NCBI GenBank assembly: GCA_028023455.1
Contig: JAQFVV010000043.1
Span: forward strand, 1,301,483 to 1,365,482
Source: Epiperipatus broadwayi
Taxonomy: Eukaryota; Onychophora; Udeonychophora; Euonychophora; Peripatidae
DNA: 64,000 nucleotides
Reading direction: 5' to 3'
Under the pieces are notes generated by a model. It had not been told where the DNA came from. It did no database searches and saw nothing but the letters and a program-made list of their open reading frames with translations. Positions 10,565 to 21,375 of this stretch are shown in pieces; the first letter of the stretch is position 1; every line of letters starts with the position of its first letter. The translations under genes and the position numbers were made by a program.

Positions 10565-10974
10565 AGAAGAAGCAAATATCACATTAAATTTTTTATCAAA
10601 TTAATATTTTTTGTTTTTGTTATGGATAATGATTTATGTTTTATGAATTTATGTTTATATTATAAACTGTAATAGTAAAAATTCATAAATAATTCTGATG
10701 TTAATTTAGTTATAATTCACAAAAAAATTATGGTCCTTGTTTAAAAAGGGAAATTTGAAATTAGTCTTTATATTGAAATGGTTGTTCATCTTTGGTCTAG
10801 AGATATAGACACATCTTGATGACTGACTTAATCATGAGTTGTCAATTTTCAGTAAGATTATCATTCTAGTTTCATAAAAATACTTCATAAAAAATTTTAA
10901 AATTCATATCTTTCTTATTGCATTGCCAAATCCATATAATATTAATATCATTTATGTTCTTTATTATTTTTTAC

Positions 10975-11300
10975 AAAATTTGATATTCATGTATTTGTAT
11001 TGTGTTTGTTATAGTTCTAAAGAAGATTTCTGGGGTAATTGAAACTGTCAATAGGGGGTTATAAAAAGCATAAACCATATATTTGTATTCATGTATTTGT
11101 ATTGTGTTTGTCATAGTTCTGAAGAAGACTGCTGGGGTAATTGAAACTGTCAATAGTGGGTTGTAAAAAGCATAAACTGTATATTTGTATTTATGTATTT
11201 GTATTGTGTTTGTTATAGTTCTGAAGAAGATTGCCGGGGTAATTGAAACCATCAATAGTGGGTTGTAAAAAGCATTGTAAAAAGTAATAAAGAACATAAA
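10975..11300 (+). repeat. Tandem array of 102-bp ribozyme monomers, family G
   Basis: The ribozyme start (CTAAAGA at 11017, CTGAAGA at 11119 and 11221) recurs with a period of exactly 102 bp. Each unit carries ATTTGTATTGTGTTTGT before the core and CAATAGTGGGTTGTAAAAAG after it. The first core is mutated. The open frames that cross the array on the minus strand are repeat artefacts. Confidence 0.75.
11221..11251 (+). ncRNA. Hammerhead-like core, family G
   Basis: CTGAAGA is followed by a stem II of ATTGC/GTAAT around CGGG, then GAAAC. The base order CATC departs from the GTC cleavage site seen at 11149-11151 in the previous unit. Likely a weakened ribozyme. Confidence 0.5.
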
Positions 11301-11784
11301 TGACATTAATAAATTTAAAACTGTTATTAAATGATGTGTCACATGATTCAGATGCCTGGCTTAAATACCATATTAAATTTGAATTAAGTAATGGTTGCTG
11401 AATAATGCTTCCCAATTTGTCCATCTAATTGTATTTTGATATTGATATTACATTAAGTCTTTTAGTTGGAAAGCTTTAACTTCAATTTCTTACCCTGGTG
11501 AAGAATTTTGGGCTTTAAAAGAGATTTCAATACATAAATAACATTCTTTATTTTTAAAAAAAAATTTCTATGACTTTCTCTGCAGATATGATTGTTATAG
11601 TATTGTGTAATATAAAATTACATTTTAAAAAAATATAAATATTGATTCTATAAAACATTCTTTCTTGTTGTTCCTGTTTAAGGTAGAGTAAAATTCTCTG
11701 TAGGATCAAAACTCCAAATAATTAGTGAAGACCTGTTCATTACCAAAGAATATCATTATAGAATAGCATAAAATTATAAAACAT
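11301..11784. other. AT-rich intron, nothing recognised
   Basis: No exon or known repeat copy was seen. Confidence 0.4.
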
Positions 11785-12340
11785 AGAGTAGATGACTGCA
11801 GGGAGCTTGAAAGTCTGGGTTCAAATCCCCTTTAATTACATCTAGGTTAAGTATATACATCATCTTTGTACTTCAATATTACATATTCATCCTATAGTCT
11901 GCCCATTCCTATTCTGTATATTTAAATGGACATATTAAAATCCTACATATGAAGGATCAGTTTGACGTAAGGTCAACATGGGTATGACTATAATATTGGC
12001 AGTATCAAGGGCTTTGAGTATTCCATCATCAGATTTTCAGTGATATGAATCTCCAAAGAGTTGGAGAGTGGAGAGGATTAAAGTCTGTCCATTAAAGTGT
12101 GTAGATTTGCTATCTTAATATAAACAGAGTATCAATTATATATATATGTGTGGGAGAGGATGATCCAGAACAACTGATGGGTGCTAGTTCATTGGAGATC
12201 ATTTATCTTTTTCACATGGTGTCATGTGTATCAGTTGTACTGGATAGAGTAGATGGCTGTAGGGAACTTGAAAGTCTGGGTTCAAATCCCCTTTAATTAT
12301 ATCTAGGTTACGTATATACATTATACATGTATTTTAATAT
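11785..12340 (+). mobile_element. Ribozyme element family D, tandem partial copies
   Basis: GAAAGTCTGGGTTCAAATCC occurs at about 11810 and 12269, each followed by TTTAATTA and ATCTAGGTTA. Between them lies a full family D body (CATGGGTATGACTATAATAT, then TTGCTATCTTAATATAAAC). The ribozyme at 12173 is reduced to CTGATGGGTGCTAGTTCA with the GAAA part deleted. Confidence 0.65.
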
Positions 12341-12890
12341 TACATATTCCAGTTCTGCAATTATAAAATTTAATATGTGGACATATTTTTATTAGTTCAA
12401 GATATGTCTATATCTTTCATAGAATTTTCCATAAACTGATCCAACTATATCACCATATAGATATCCCCAGTGTTCAGAAAATGTTGGCCAGAAATGATAA
12501 ACTTGTATATTTCTATGACCATGGTTCCAATCAATATATTTCTGTAAGGATTAAATGATAGCTACCAAACAATTTTTGAATACTAATTATTGAATAATAA
12601 TTTGATCTCTATAATTGACACACATCTCTATTTTATAAAGAGTTCTTAACAAATATTAGAATGATGCAGAACTGTGGCCATATCAGATGTAAAAAATAAT
12701 AATATTGATATGAAAACTCCATGCTAATTTAAAGTTGGCTGAAAAATGGTGATCTACTGGTTCATCTTTCAAGAAATTAAATTCCTTTGAATCTATATTC
12801 TATAACCTTTTTTTTTCATAAAATGAAAAAATTACTTTAATAATCTCCATACTCCCGCTATTTTTTTTATTCTTCATATAAATAAAGATA
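12341..12890. other. AT-rich intron, nothing recognised
   Basis: No exon, RNA gene or known repeat copy was seen. Confidence 0.4.
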
Positions 12891-12903
12891 CAATAAAAGA
12901 CAA

Positions 12904-12960
12904 ATGACCCTCAAGATGCATTTCATGCTGAACCAGCACTCATCAGTTGGCCCAAGTCAC
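12904..12960 (-). ncRNA. Hammerhead ribozyme motif, family D
   Basis: On the minus strand: outer stem I GTGAC with GTCAT, then CCAA, CTGATGA, stem II GTGCT/AGCAT with a five-base loop, GAA, stem III ATGCAT, cleavage after C, and TTGA. All core residues are intact. The rest of the family D body is missing on both sides. Confidence 0.7.
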
Positions 12961-12980
12961 CCGCTCTCATATATATCCTT

Positions 12981-13452
12981 ATTACTTGAAGAGTATTTAT
13001 CAATGGCGAATTGTCACATCTTTATTTACAACAGCCAAACTTGCTCCACCCACAACCTCGACTTCGTACATTTTTGATAAACCTAACTACGTTTATCATT
13101 AATCATTTATTAAACTAGAGTTTTTCTCTAGCACAGATATAAACTTTAATCCAAGTTTTGAACTTTAGAAAAAATAAGTTTTTAATAGAAATTTATCATC
13201 CTACAGGAAGCTTCTTATTCTTTAATATTAGGTAGCCATAGAGCATGTTTTATTACGTCAACTTTATATGGAGTGTGTGAACGTCTGCTTTATAGTTGAT
13301 GTGCAAACATTTTTAATTCGTTTGTGATAATTCATTCCAATTTGCAGAATATTACTTCAGCTGTTTTTTTAGAGTTTTATTTTAAAATTAAATTAATATC
13401 CAATTAATAAATGACAGATAAGAAACACGAAAAGAAAAGTTTATTAATGTAC
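12981..13452. other. Intron, nothing recognised
   Basis: No repeat family member was seen between the family D fragment and the HYDIN exon. Confidence 0.4.
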
Positions 13453-13577
13453 CTGTATCAAAATGAACAATAAGAATTCCTTTATAATCATGGACCTTTT
13501 TGGCTTTGAACTCAACTGTAATCTGAAAACTCTCAGTAAGGGGTAGATTTCCTTTTTCTGGAGCAACTGAAAATGGC
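13453..13577 (-). CDS. HYDIN: HYDIN exon
   Basis: This 125-bp exon begins after ATTTTAG and ends at donor GTACAT. The first base completes Leu and the last base begins Gly. The peptide is PFSVAPEKGNLPL, then ESFQITVEFKAKKV, then GILIVHFDT. 'PFS--P--G-L---ES-Q-TVEF-----GD--G-L---YDTG' is the standard core of an ASH repeat in HYDIN. It joins seamlessly to EDVHISLYG in the exon at 1698-1899. Confidence 0.87.
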
Positions 13578-13829
13578 CTAAAATTTCAATAATATATTTA
13601 ACAATTATTATTAAAATATAAATTTTATCTCATATTAAATAAAATATATGTTAGCTAAAGATTGCTAAAATCTGTACAAATAAGTTATGTTTTGCCTATA
13701 CAGTTATTAAATAGTAAGTAGTAATTACCCATTCAAAAACTGTGATTGATCTGATTAAAATTTATGCACAATATTTTCTCTCACATGTGCACGCACATAT
13801 TATATGAACCACATAGTTATATGTCGCAT

Positions 13830-14715
13830 GACTTATATAGCTTAAGCTCTAAACAAGCTTATTTTACCATTGTTATTATTATTTTATGATAAATACCACA
13901 AGAGCCATATTCAAAATCTTTATCTAGGAGTGTCCTCATCCCCAGACCAGTTTCGAGCTATGGCTCTCATCAGTGAGGAGCTAGGACACCAGATTCAAAA
14001 TACCAACCCAAGCCCAGCATTTATCTAATACTTAGGAATTAAGTAGAAGATCGGAAATTTTCAGACATCTATATGTCTTCAAATCCAACTTTCCAACTGA
14101 AATAGCCATATGGACTGAACTAAATTCAGATACCCCATATATTATTAGCTTTAGCAATCTAATATAGCCAAAGCCTCAACAGCCAAATTATAATATTAAT
14201 AAAATCAAATCATGCATCGCATAACTTATATAGCTTGTATTTACAAATACGTAAAATAAAAAGTGTGCTAATAGCTCTAAGCAAGCTTATTTTATCTTTA
14301 TTTTATATATACTAAATGCCACAAGAGAACACATTCAAAATCTTTATCTAGGATTGTCCCATCTCCAGATCAGTTTTGAGCTATGGTTTTCATCAGTGAG
14401 GAGCTAGGATAATACCAACTCAAGCCCAGCATTTATCTAATACTTAACTATTAAGTAGATTTTGAAATTTTCAGACATCTATATGTCTTCAAATCCATCT
14501 CTCCAACTTAATACTTAATAGTTAAGTATTAGATAAAAACTGTGTTTGAGTATTTAAAATCTGGTGTCCTAGCTCCTCACTGATGAGTGCCATAGCTCAA
14601 AACCGGTCTGGGGATGGGGAAAATCCTAGATAAAGATTTCCAATGCATTCTCTTATGGCATTTATCATAAAAAAATAATAATGATGAAATAAACTTGTTT
14701 AGAGTTATTAGAACC
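13830..14715. mobile_element. Ribozyme element family B, tandem plus inverted copies
   Basis: Two minus-oriented units follow each other, with their ribozyme cores (CATCAGTGAGGAGCTAGGA in reverse) 423 bp apart at 13968 and 14391. A plus-oriented unit (14520-14710) faces them, giving a long hairpin whose ends read CTTAAGCTCTAAACAAGCTT and AAACTTGTTTAGAG. The spacer contains GCCCAGCATTTATCTAATAC. Confidence 0.75.
13930..13989 (-). ncRNA. Hammerhead ribozyme, family B, all core residues intact
   Basis: Read on the minus strand: outer stem I GTGTCC/GGACAC, internal loop, inner stem I CCTCA/TGGGG, CTGATGA, stem II GAGC/GCTC with loop CATA, GAAAC, two-base loop TG, GTC. Cleavage is predicted between 13945 and 13944. 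This is one of the cleanest hammerheads in the window, with both stems I and II fully paired. Confidence 0.85.
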
Positions 14716-15640
14716 AGTTTATATGTACACACTGTTTATGTTTTACTTAACATGGACAAATTTAACAGAAAATTAATGACCCAACACCTCTCACATTAGC
14801 TTAGCATTATTTTCTAAGCATACGCTTGACTAATTACATCTTGAACATCTAATTATAATAGGTATCAACTCTAAACATTTTATTCTGATGCAATAAGAAA
14901 AATGCAGTCTCAGAATAAAATACAATTGACTACAGTGTCATATTAATAAGTCTAGCCCATTGATTAACGTGTATCCATCTTCCTGACATAGCTAGCAACA
15001 ATCAAACAGTAAAATGAATTCAATTTAAACAACCTTACCTACTTACTTTGGAACTTATTCTAATTTATCCATATTGAAATCCTTCATTCCTTATGGAAAT
15101 CCCACATCATTCTGTACCATACCATCAATGTACTGTAATTATTTTTATATGTTCAGACAATGTATTGAGAGTAAGATAATTACTGAATTTTATAGCATGA
15201 TGTACTTTGTCTATTTGATATTAATCATCCATCCTTAATAATAAAATAACATCTTTTATTGCTGGTTCATCATATACAAATAAGTATAAGGATTATGTTT
15301 ACTTTATGACATTATGAGATAAAACACCTTTCTAGAATTTTCTATTTATTCAAATAATACTAGATAGCAAAGGTTGATATGTGATTAATCTAACTATCCT
15401 ATATCATCTCTCAAAATGGAAGACATCAAGGATGAAAAATATTTTTTAGGCTTTGTATAAACAGACCAATTAGGACTATAGAGAGAGACCTACATATAAC
15501 TACACCATACCATAAAACATTCCACAATGATAAAGTATAATCATAAAATAAACTTGAAGGGAGATTTATAATGACAATATCATTATTACCTCACATCATG
15601 TATAATCACATGCCTTTTAAATAAATTTCAAAAATGAAAA
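14716..15640. other. AT-rich intron, nothing recognised
   Basis: No exon, RNA gene or known repeat copy was seen. Confidence 0.4.
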
Positions 15641-16100
15641 CTGTCATATCTCACCTTGCCTTCAGAAATGAATTAGTCCAGATTCCTTCCTTTGTCTGAT
15701 CGGATTGAGCATTCATTGGTGCTAACCAATGGGTAAACATATAGATAAAACTCAGCCAAGGATTAGTATGGGCCAATAGGCAATGATGCACTTTGATTTC
15801 TTCCAGTAAAGTTAGGGAATCTGGGAAATTTTTAGAGGTAAGGAGAGAACATCTGTCTAACCTAAGTGATGGTATGCATCCTCCATTGAAAGCACTACTA
15901 ACAGTGAGAGTTTTCATTATAGCCATTAGGCTATAGGTCTACACAGCAAGGCAAGTATACAATAGGACTGGAAGCTGCTAAGACCAGAGTTGACTTGAAG
16001 GGTCATTGAACCAACTCACAAGGCAGGCTGTTGGAAATGAGTTGAGTCTTTCAGGCACCACTGGCCCTACATTAATTGAGATTATATATGTGGCAGTATA
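15640..16100. other. Less AT-rich block, origin unknown
   Basis: This block is noticeably richer in G and C than its surroundings. It contains a 91-codon minus frame (15651-15926) with no family I recognise. The right part (GGGTCATTGAACCAACTCAC, then GCACCACTGGCCCTACATTA) resembles the 3' end of a retroelement, but no second copy exists in the window to support that. Confidence 0.3.
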
Positions 16101-16634
16101 TTCATTGATATTGTATATTATGTAAATATATTTAATCCTAATAAATCATAGTAATTGAATTTTAGGTATTTCGTTATTGCTGGTTTGAGGCTGCAATCCA
16201 GACCAAACACAACAAAAACACTACGTTCTTCAACTTCAATAACTCTCTTAAAACATCAACAAACAAAAATATTCTCTTCACAATTTTATTTGATCATCAT
16301 TTTGAAAAAACTATACTTTTGAAATGTTAACTTTGCCTTAAACCTATGGTGATGGAAGATATAATTCATATAATAAAATAATCTGATTTAACTGCTGTTT
16401 AAGTAAAATTTATCTCATGACAAATCATGCCATATTTGCATGCTACTCCAAATGCATAAAGTGCATACTTAACAGCTTGAACTATTTCAACATTTGTAGA
16501 GCATAAGGCAGGAATCAGTGCCATTACTTACTACCCATGCAAATGTTTAAATCTATGGCTGTGGATGTATAAAGAGATTATGCAATCATTTTTAAAATAT
16601 CCTTTTAACTAGTAAAGTAAATTTAAAATAAAAA
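16101..16634. other. AT-rich intron, nothing recognised
   Basis: No exon or known repeat copy was seen. Confidence 0.4.
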
Positions 16635-17130
16635 CAGGCAAAACTTTCCATACAGTAGTGCCACTCAGTGGAAGCCAGAGTAATCAATGGATGCCAGAAG
16701 GCTTGTGCATAAAATACCTATCTAGTGCCTACTCATCCAATATCCTCAGAGTAGTTTCTGGCTTGTGGCCTTCATCAGTGAGGAGCCTTGGATCTAAGTC
16801 CAGTACTCTCAGATCCAAGGCACCTCACTGAAGAAGGCCACAATCCAGAAACTAGCCTGGGGGTAGCTTAGGATCTAAGATCTGCATGCAGTGCTCTCAG
16901 ATCCAAGGCTCCTCACTGATGAAGGCCGCAAGCCAGACACTAGTCTGGAAATCTTGGATGAGTAGACACTAGATAGGGATTTTATGCACAAGCCTTCTGG
17001 AATCCATTGTTTACTCTGGCTTGCACTGAGTGTCACTACTGTATAGAGAGTTTTGCCTGTTTTAATAACAGTTATGAGCAAGCATAAGAAATGGTGATCA
17101 TGTGATGTTTAGTGGTTAATAACCATAATA
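16635..17130. mobile_element. Ribozyme element family A, foldback copy
   Basis: The minus half (16635-16800) begins AACAGGCAAAACTTTCC and carries a ribozyme at 16735-16793 with intact CTGATGA, GGC/GCC and GAAAC but CTC at the cleavage site. Two decayed plus ribozyme regions follow (near 16828 and 16915, the latter with GACAC for GAAAC). The plus half ends at AGAGTTTTGCCTGTTTT, then the AACAGTTATG...GATCATGTGATG flank. Confidence 0.7.
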
Positions 17131-17640
17131 CTATTAATAACAAAGATAATAATGATACAAACATGTCTGCAAGTTTATACTTATCAACATATTTAATGTT
17201 ATACATTTAAGATTGTTCTCCCCTTTAGTCAGTAATAAATTTATATCTGACACATGTATTTGCATCACTGCATACAAGAAAATAATAAACTTTACAAATT
17301 AGATATTCTGATCACGTGAATCTTCTTCCAATGATGGTAGAATATGTCATCTTTTAAAACCAATTTATCTTCTTTGTAAAACAATTAAAAAATATATATT
17401 TTTTAAAAAACACAACGAAGAACTTTCTTTTTATTTCCAAAACATTTTAAATTTAAAATATCACAAGAGTGATTTATATCCCCTTCCTAGACTTAGAGGG
17501 GAATTTTTAAACAAACAGACAACTTTTACAAAACGTTTAAAATTTACAATCCGTAAATAAGCAGCACAAGTTTTAAAAAGTAACATATACTTTATGCGAT
17601 GCGATGCACTGTGGCTTCTCCTTTTTTGGACTCAGGAATC
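17131..17640. other. AT-rich intron, nothing recognised
   Basis: No exon or known repeat copy was seen. Confidence 0.4.
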
Positions 17641-18245
17641 TTTTAGATACTATGCCTAGAAAAACCTGTTAGCCATCTTACCTTTTTTTTTCATGTCCCA
17701 CACCAAGTTTTTTCTATATTCTTCCACAATATAATCTTTGTCAACTCCATGGCCTTTATATCTAAATCCCCCTAATCATTTCCCAAACCCAGCATAAAAA
17801 CCAATAAGCCATTTTCTGTATAATCACTTTGTTTATATTTATTCTTCTACAACTTTATTATTTGTACTCTTTCTGCTTTCAGGCATATACATTCAATTAA
17901 CAGATGCCTAATATTTTTTATACCTTTCTTACATAACTTGCAAACTAAATCACCCATATTTTTCTATTTATGAGTATATTCCTTGTTGCTAGAGATCCTG
18001 TTCAAGCCTTAAGCAATAAAGTACTTTCCTTGCTATTATCACAAATTAACTCACACCTAATATTCTATTTACTTTTATATATATTTAAACTCTTTTTACT
18101 CCCTATACTAGTTCTTCATCTGTCCAACTCCCTATTTTCTATTAATGCATCTATTCTTCTATCACATTCCTTGCCACTATAACACTCAACAATTCTCCTA
18201 ATACAAACATCCCATATTTTGTAATTCTCTATACACTAATGCCAC
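17640..18245 (-). pseudogene. LINE 3' region relic with zinc-knuckle-like motif
   Basis: Minus translation includes MGDLVCKLCKKGIKNIRHLL then IECICLKAERV, the same C-C-H-C region as at 7220-7310 on the plus strand. Downstream in the same orientation are ATATTGTGGAAGAATATAGA and CTAACAGGTTTTTCTAGGCA. Upstream coding sequence continues to about 18240 with stops. The short plus-strand open frame at 17970 is a shadow of it. Confidence 0.6.
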
Positions 18246-18599
18246 CTAATGCAAGAAATGCATAGAAACTGGTGATTGTGTGATGTTTAGGTGTTTTTTA
18301 CAGCTCTTTCAGTTTTTATTTTTGATGGCTTTTAATGTCAAAATGTTATTATAGATCACTATCACATTTATATGACTTTCAATATAATGAATATTATTTA
18401 AATTCTTTAAATACAACATGTTACCTATCATTTTGAGATAATTTTTGAAACAACTTGACTTGAGCTTGGCTAGAAAATAGAGATATCCTTAGAAAATTAA
18501 AACATTGTATTAATCTCTAACTCCATTGAATTCAGTTTATATGTTACTAATTTTAAATACAATATTAAATAATGGTTGTTTATTTAAATAGACTTTTTT

Positions 18600-18850
18600 T
18601 ATGTAATAAAAACTCATTTTTTAATTATCTTTCTTCTTTCTCCCAATTCTCACTATCACCTCTCTTCAGTCTTAATTAATTATTGATTTAATATTATTGT
18701 GATATCTCTTTTATTAACATTATGCCATTTCCAACTTTCATATACATAATATGTAATTATATGATTATATATTTGGATATTGTAGCTCTGATGATGACTG
18801 CATGACAGTCGAAACTGTAAAAATAAAATTTTGATATAAAAAATAGTATT
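18600..18850 (+). mobile_element. Ribozyme element family F
   Basis: A pyrimidine-rich stretch (CTTTCTTCTTTCTCCC) precedes the hammerhead, which is followed by AAAATAAAATTTTGATA. The arrangement of low-complexity sequence followed by ribozyme is shared with 37.2, 41.1 and 51.0 kb, but borders are not defined. Confidence 0.5.
18788..18819 (+). ncRNA. Hammerhead ribozyme core, family F
   Basis: CTGATGA, one unpaired T, stem II GACTG/CAGTC (five perfect pairs, loop CATGA), GAAAC, then TGTA. Stem III is AC/GT closed by one base with cleavage after A. Stem I is AT-rich and weak. Core residues are complete. Confidence 0.75.
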
Positions 18851-19260
18851 GTAGAAGTGTATAAGATAGTTAGAAATGGTACGATATGTAAATATAGAAA
18901 TCATTACTTCTATGAGTATTGCATTATTTTACAACAATAATATAATAAAAAAATTAATTACTTAAATACAATGTACAAAATTATAATTATTTAAAACGAA
19001 TATTCTCATGTAGTGTGTGTGCATATAATCATTCACATAATTATATGCACACAGACATCATTTATTCAAATACTGTGTTAAAATGTAAAATTATTAAATA
19101 ATCACCAAAATGCAATTTTAATTAAATGGACATCTCAAAATATATTATAATTTTAAATGTATTGCGTATTAAAATTATTTACATACTCAATTCTAATATT
19201 TTAAAATCCATCAGAGAATTGTTATATATATAAATATTTGAAAACCAGACAGTCTTCACA
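18851..19260. other. AT-rich intron, nothing recognised
   Basis: Only a short inverted pair around TGTGTGCATATAATCATTC was seen. Confidence 0.4.
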
Positions 19261-19261
19261 A

Positions 19262-19390
19262 ACCTGGAAGCTTAACTGATACTTACAATTAAGCACCCTT
19301 CAACTATCCACAATATCTCATACAACTGATACACATGACCACACACATGTAGAAAAAATAAATAATCACCAATACACAATGTCTGAATCT
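19262..19390 (-). mobile_element. Family D fragment
   Basis: CACCCTTCAACTATCCACAA, GATACACATGACCACACACA and AATAATCACCAATA match the 3' part of family D in reverse. The ribozyme core is not included. Confidence 0.5.
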
Positions 19391-19692
19391 GTATCAGATC
19401 TCCATATATATGATATCTAACATTTAGGTAAATAGTGACCAGATAAATAGACAAACAAGAGCCAGGGATATTAGCTTATGAGCAAATGGATAAGTTCAAA
19501 ATAATCAATGAAATAAACTAAAAGAAAATATATATTTTAACTATTAATTACTAAACCAAAGTTTTTACATATCCATCAACAATATCCTACTCAGTATCTT
19601 TTTAATGTTATTGTTAAAATAACATTTATCTTTCTGTTTCTATCTCTATATATTAAAGAGGCTTTAATTAATGTCATTATTTTTATTAATAA

Positions 19693-20165
19693 TAGGAGAA
19701 AACTCTCCATACAGTAGTTCCACCTTATGCAAGCCTCAGTAATCAATGGATGCAAGAAGGTTGTGCATAAAATTGCTACCTATCGTCTACACATCCAATA
19801 TTCCCAGACAAGTTTTCTAGCTTGTGGCTTTCATGAGTGAGGAACTTTATATCTGAGATTATTGCACCCTGATCTTAAAATCTAATACAATTCTCCACCA
19901 CTTATCTGTCACTTATTTAATTAACTGTAAAGCTAGGAACTCAAAATAACAACACAATAATGTTTTTGATCCAAGCTCATTTGCTTGTATAGCCATATAA
20001 ATCTAAACGCAGTTCAGCACTTATACATTTTGTTGTCTTTGGTTTTTCAAAAATCACAGACACCATTATTCCAGCAGTGGGATTAGTATATGACCACCAA
20101 AACATCTCATGATCACCGTTTCCTAAGCTTACCCAAGCTTAAAAAATGGTGGTCATGTGATGTTT
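19693..20165. mobile_element. Ribozyme element family A, decayed copy
   Basis: The copy starts at AGGAGAAAACTCTCCATACA and reaches CCTAAGCTTACCC, with a short plus repeat of the flank (GGTGGTCATGTGATGTTTTA). The minus ribozyme near 19800-19855 has CTCATGA for CTGATGA and an extra A after GAAA, so it is probably inactive. Confidence 0.6.
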
Positions 20166-20297
20166 TAGTATTTTTATTCATATGTATATGCAAAAAACAG
20201 TTTGTAAAATTCATTGGTTTCATTGTTATTTATTTCAACTTATAGATTAATGTTAATATATTACTAATAAAATAATGAAGTTGATTATCAAACTTAC

Positions 20298-20497
20298 AAA
20301 TCAGTAGTTAAAGTAAAGATGGCGTCTTTGTATCCTATATTTCTAATTAAAATAACTTTTGATGTAAGCGACTTTACAGGAACTGATGGAAATCGAATTT
20401 CATCAGGAAAATCTAAAATTGCACGAGCGCCTATGGCTTTAATTGGTACTATAAATTTTTCCCGATCTGTTATGCAAATTATATCGTGACTGTAATC
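20298..20497 (-). CDS. HYDIN: HYDIN exon
   Basis: This 200-bp exon starts after TTTTAG, ends at donor GTAAGT, starts in phase 0 and leaves two bases over. It encodes 66 residues: DYSHDIICITDREKF, then VPIKAIGARAILDFPDEI, then VKSLTSKVILIRNIG. 'REKFIVPI-AIGARAILDFPD' is among the most conserved phrases of HYDIN and is the main reason for the assignment. Here one ASH repeat ends and the next begins. The two leftover bases plus G from the next exon give Leu. Confidence 0.9.
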
Positions 20498-21294
20498 CTA
20501 AAAATATATGTATAATCATTAGCATGTAATATTTTCTTTAAAAAACACTGTATATAATTTCTTTTAAAAGATTTAATTAAAAAATCTTATATGACTGAAG
20601 TAATAATTCTGTGCGCAAGTTTCGAAAAACGTGAAACTTGAAAAATCTTCACTTCCGTTCAAAATTAATTTTGAAATTTTACTTTACATATGTAAAGGGT
20701 ATTCAAATCTAAAAAGTTGATTTAATATAAACAAATAATCATACACGAAAAAAGCTTTTCTTAAAAACAAATAAATTACATTAATATGATGATATAATTA
20801 TAGGACTACTCTGATAAATTTTGTCACCTGACGCACAACGTTAAAAATTGCGCCTTTAGAAATTATTTCGAAGGCACTCATGGTGCAGAAATAATACATC
20901 CTCTATAACATATTCAAATCCAAATTAAATGTGATTCCTTTTAAGAGATTTTAGAATTTGATTTCAAGTAACAATCCATATCCAATCTAGCTAACTATTC
21001 AATATTGTCAATAAATAGGGATGTAGCTATTGTTAGCTAGAATGTAAAACAAGAATGGAAAGCCTCATTACATGGACAATGGTTAATTTGATGAATTCTA
21101 CCTTTTCTTCACTATTCCTCTATGAAAGGCTGCTGAAGAAGGGATTTACCTGTTGTATACTAATTATTACAAAATACTGTTTTCTACTTATTTAAAATGA
21201 TCTTCCAAAGAAAGCAATGAATAATAATGGGAAAAAATATGTATTAAAGAAATATTAAAAAATTATACATCATCACAACAATAACAGCAACAAC
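20498..21294. other. Intron, nothing recognised
   Basis: Sequence between the HYDIN exon and the GAA tract. No known repeat copy was seen. Confidence 0.4.
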
Positions 21295-21300
21295 AACAAC

Positions 21301-21375
<75 letters not shown>

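Larger units (their letters stand above)
9655..10720 (+). pseudogene. hAT-type transposase relic (ZBED5/GTF2IRD2-like)
   Basis: The frame carries LCNLSFFIDITIHLNNLN, then LYGYVCAFQGKLKLFQNQL, the 'DIT-HLN-LN...VKAF--KL-LF--QL' block of cytosolic hAT-like transposases. A SINE-2 splits it at 9901-10011. Translation then resumes with KYIDILMKLQNEFRERF. A frameshifted C-terminal part reads EFPNLIDNVKKI, then STYKCEYFFKKITFIKSK and LGHILDIATTKIEPDV, the 'YP-L---A----F-STY-CE--FS-M---KSK-R---TDE-L---LRIA' dimerisation region. A truncated SINE-2 sits at 10503-10564. A second relic of the same element lies at 58000-59150. Confidence 0.75.

Noticed and set aside
15651-15926. 91-codon minus frame as a HYDIN or other host exon
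   Set aside because: No similarity to ASH repeats, no well-placed splice sites, and HYDIN is already continuous across the exons on either side.
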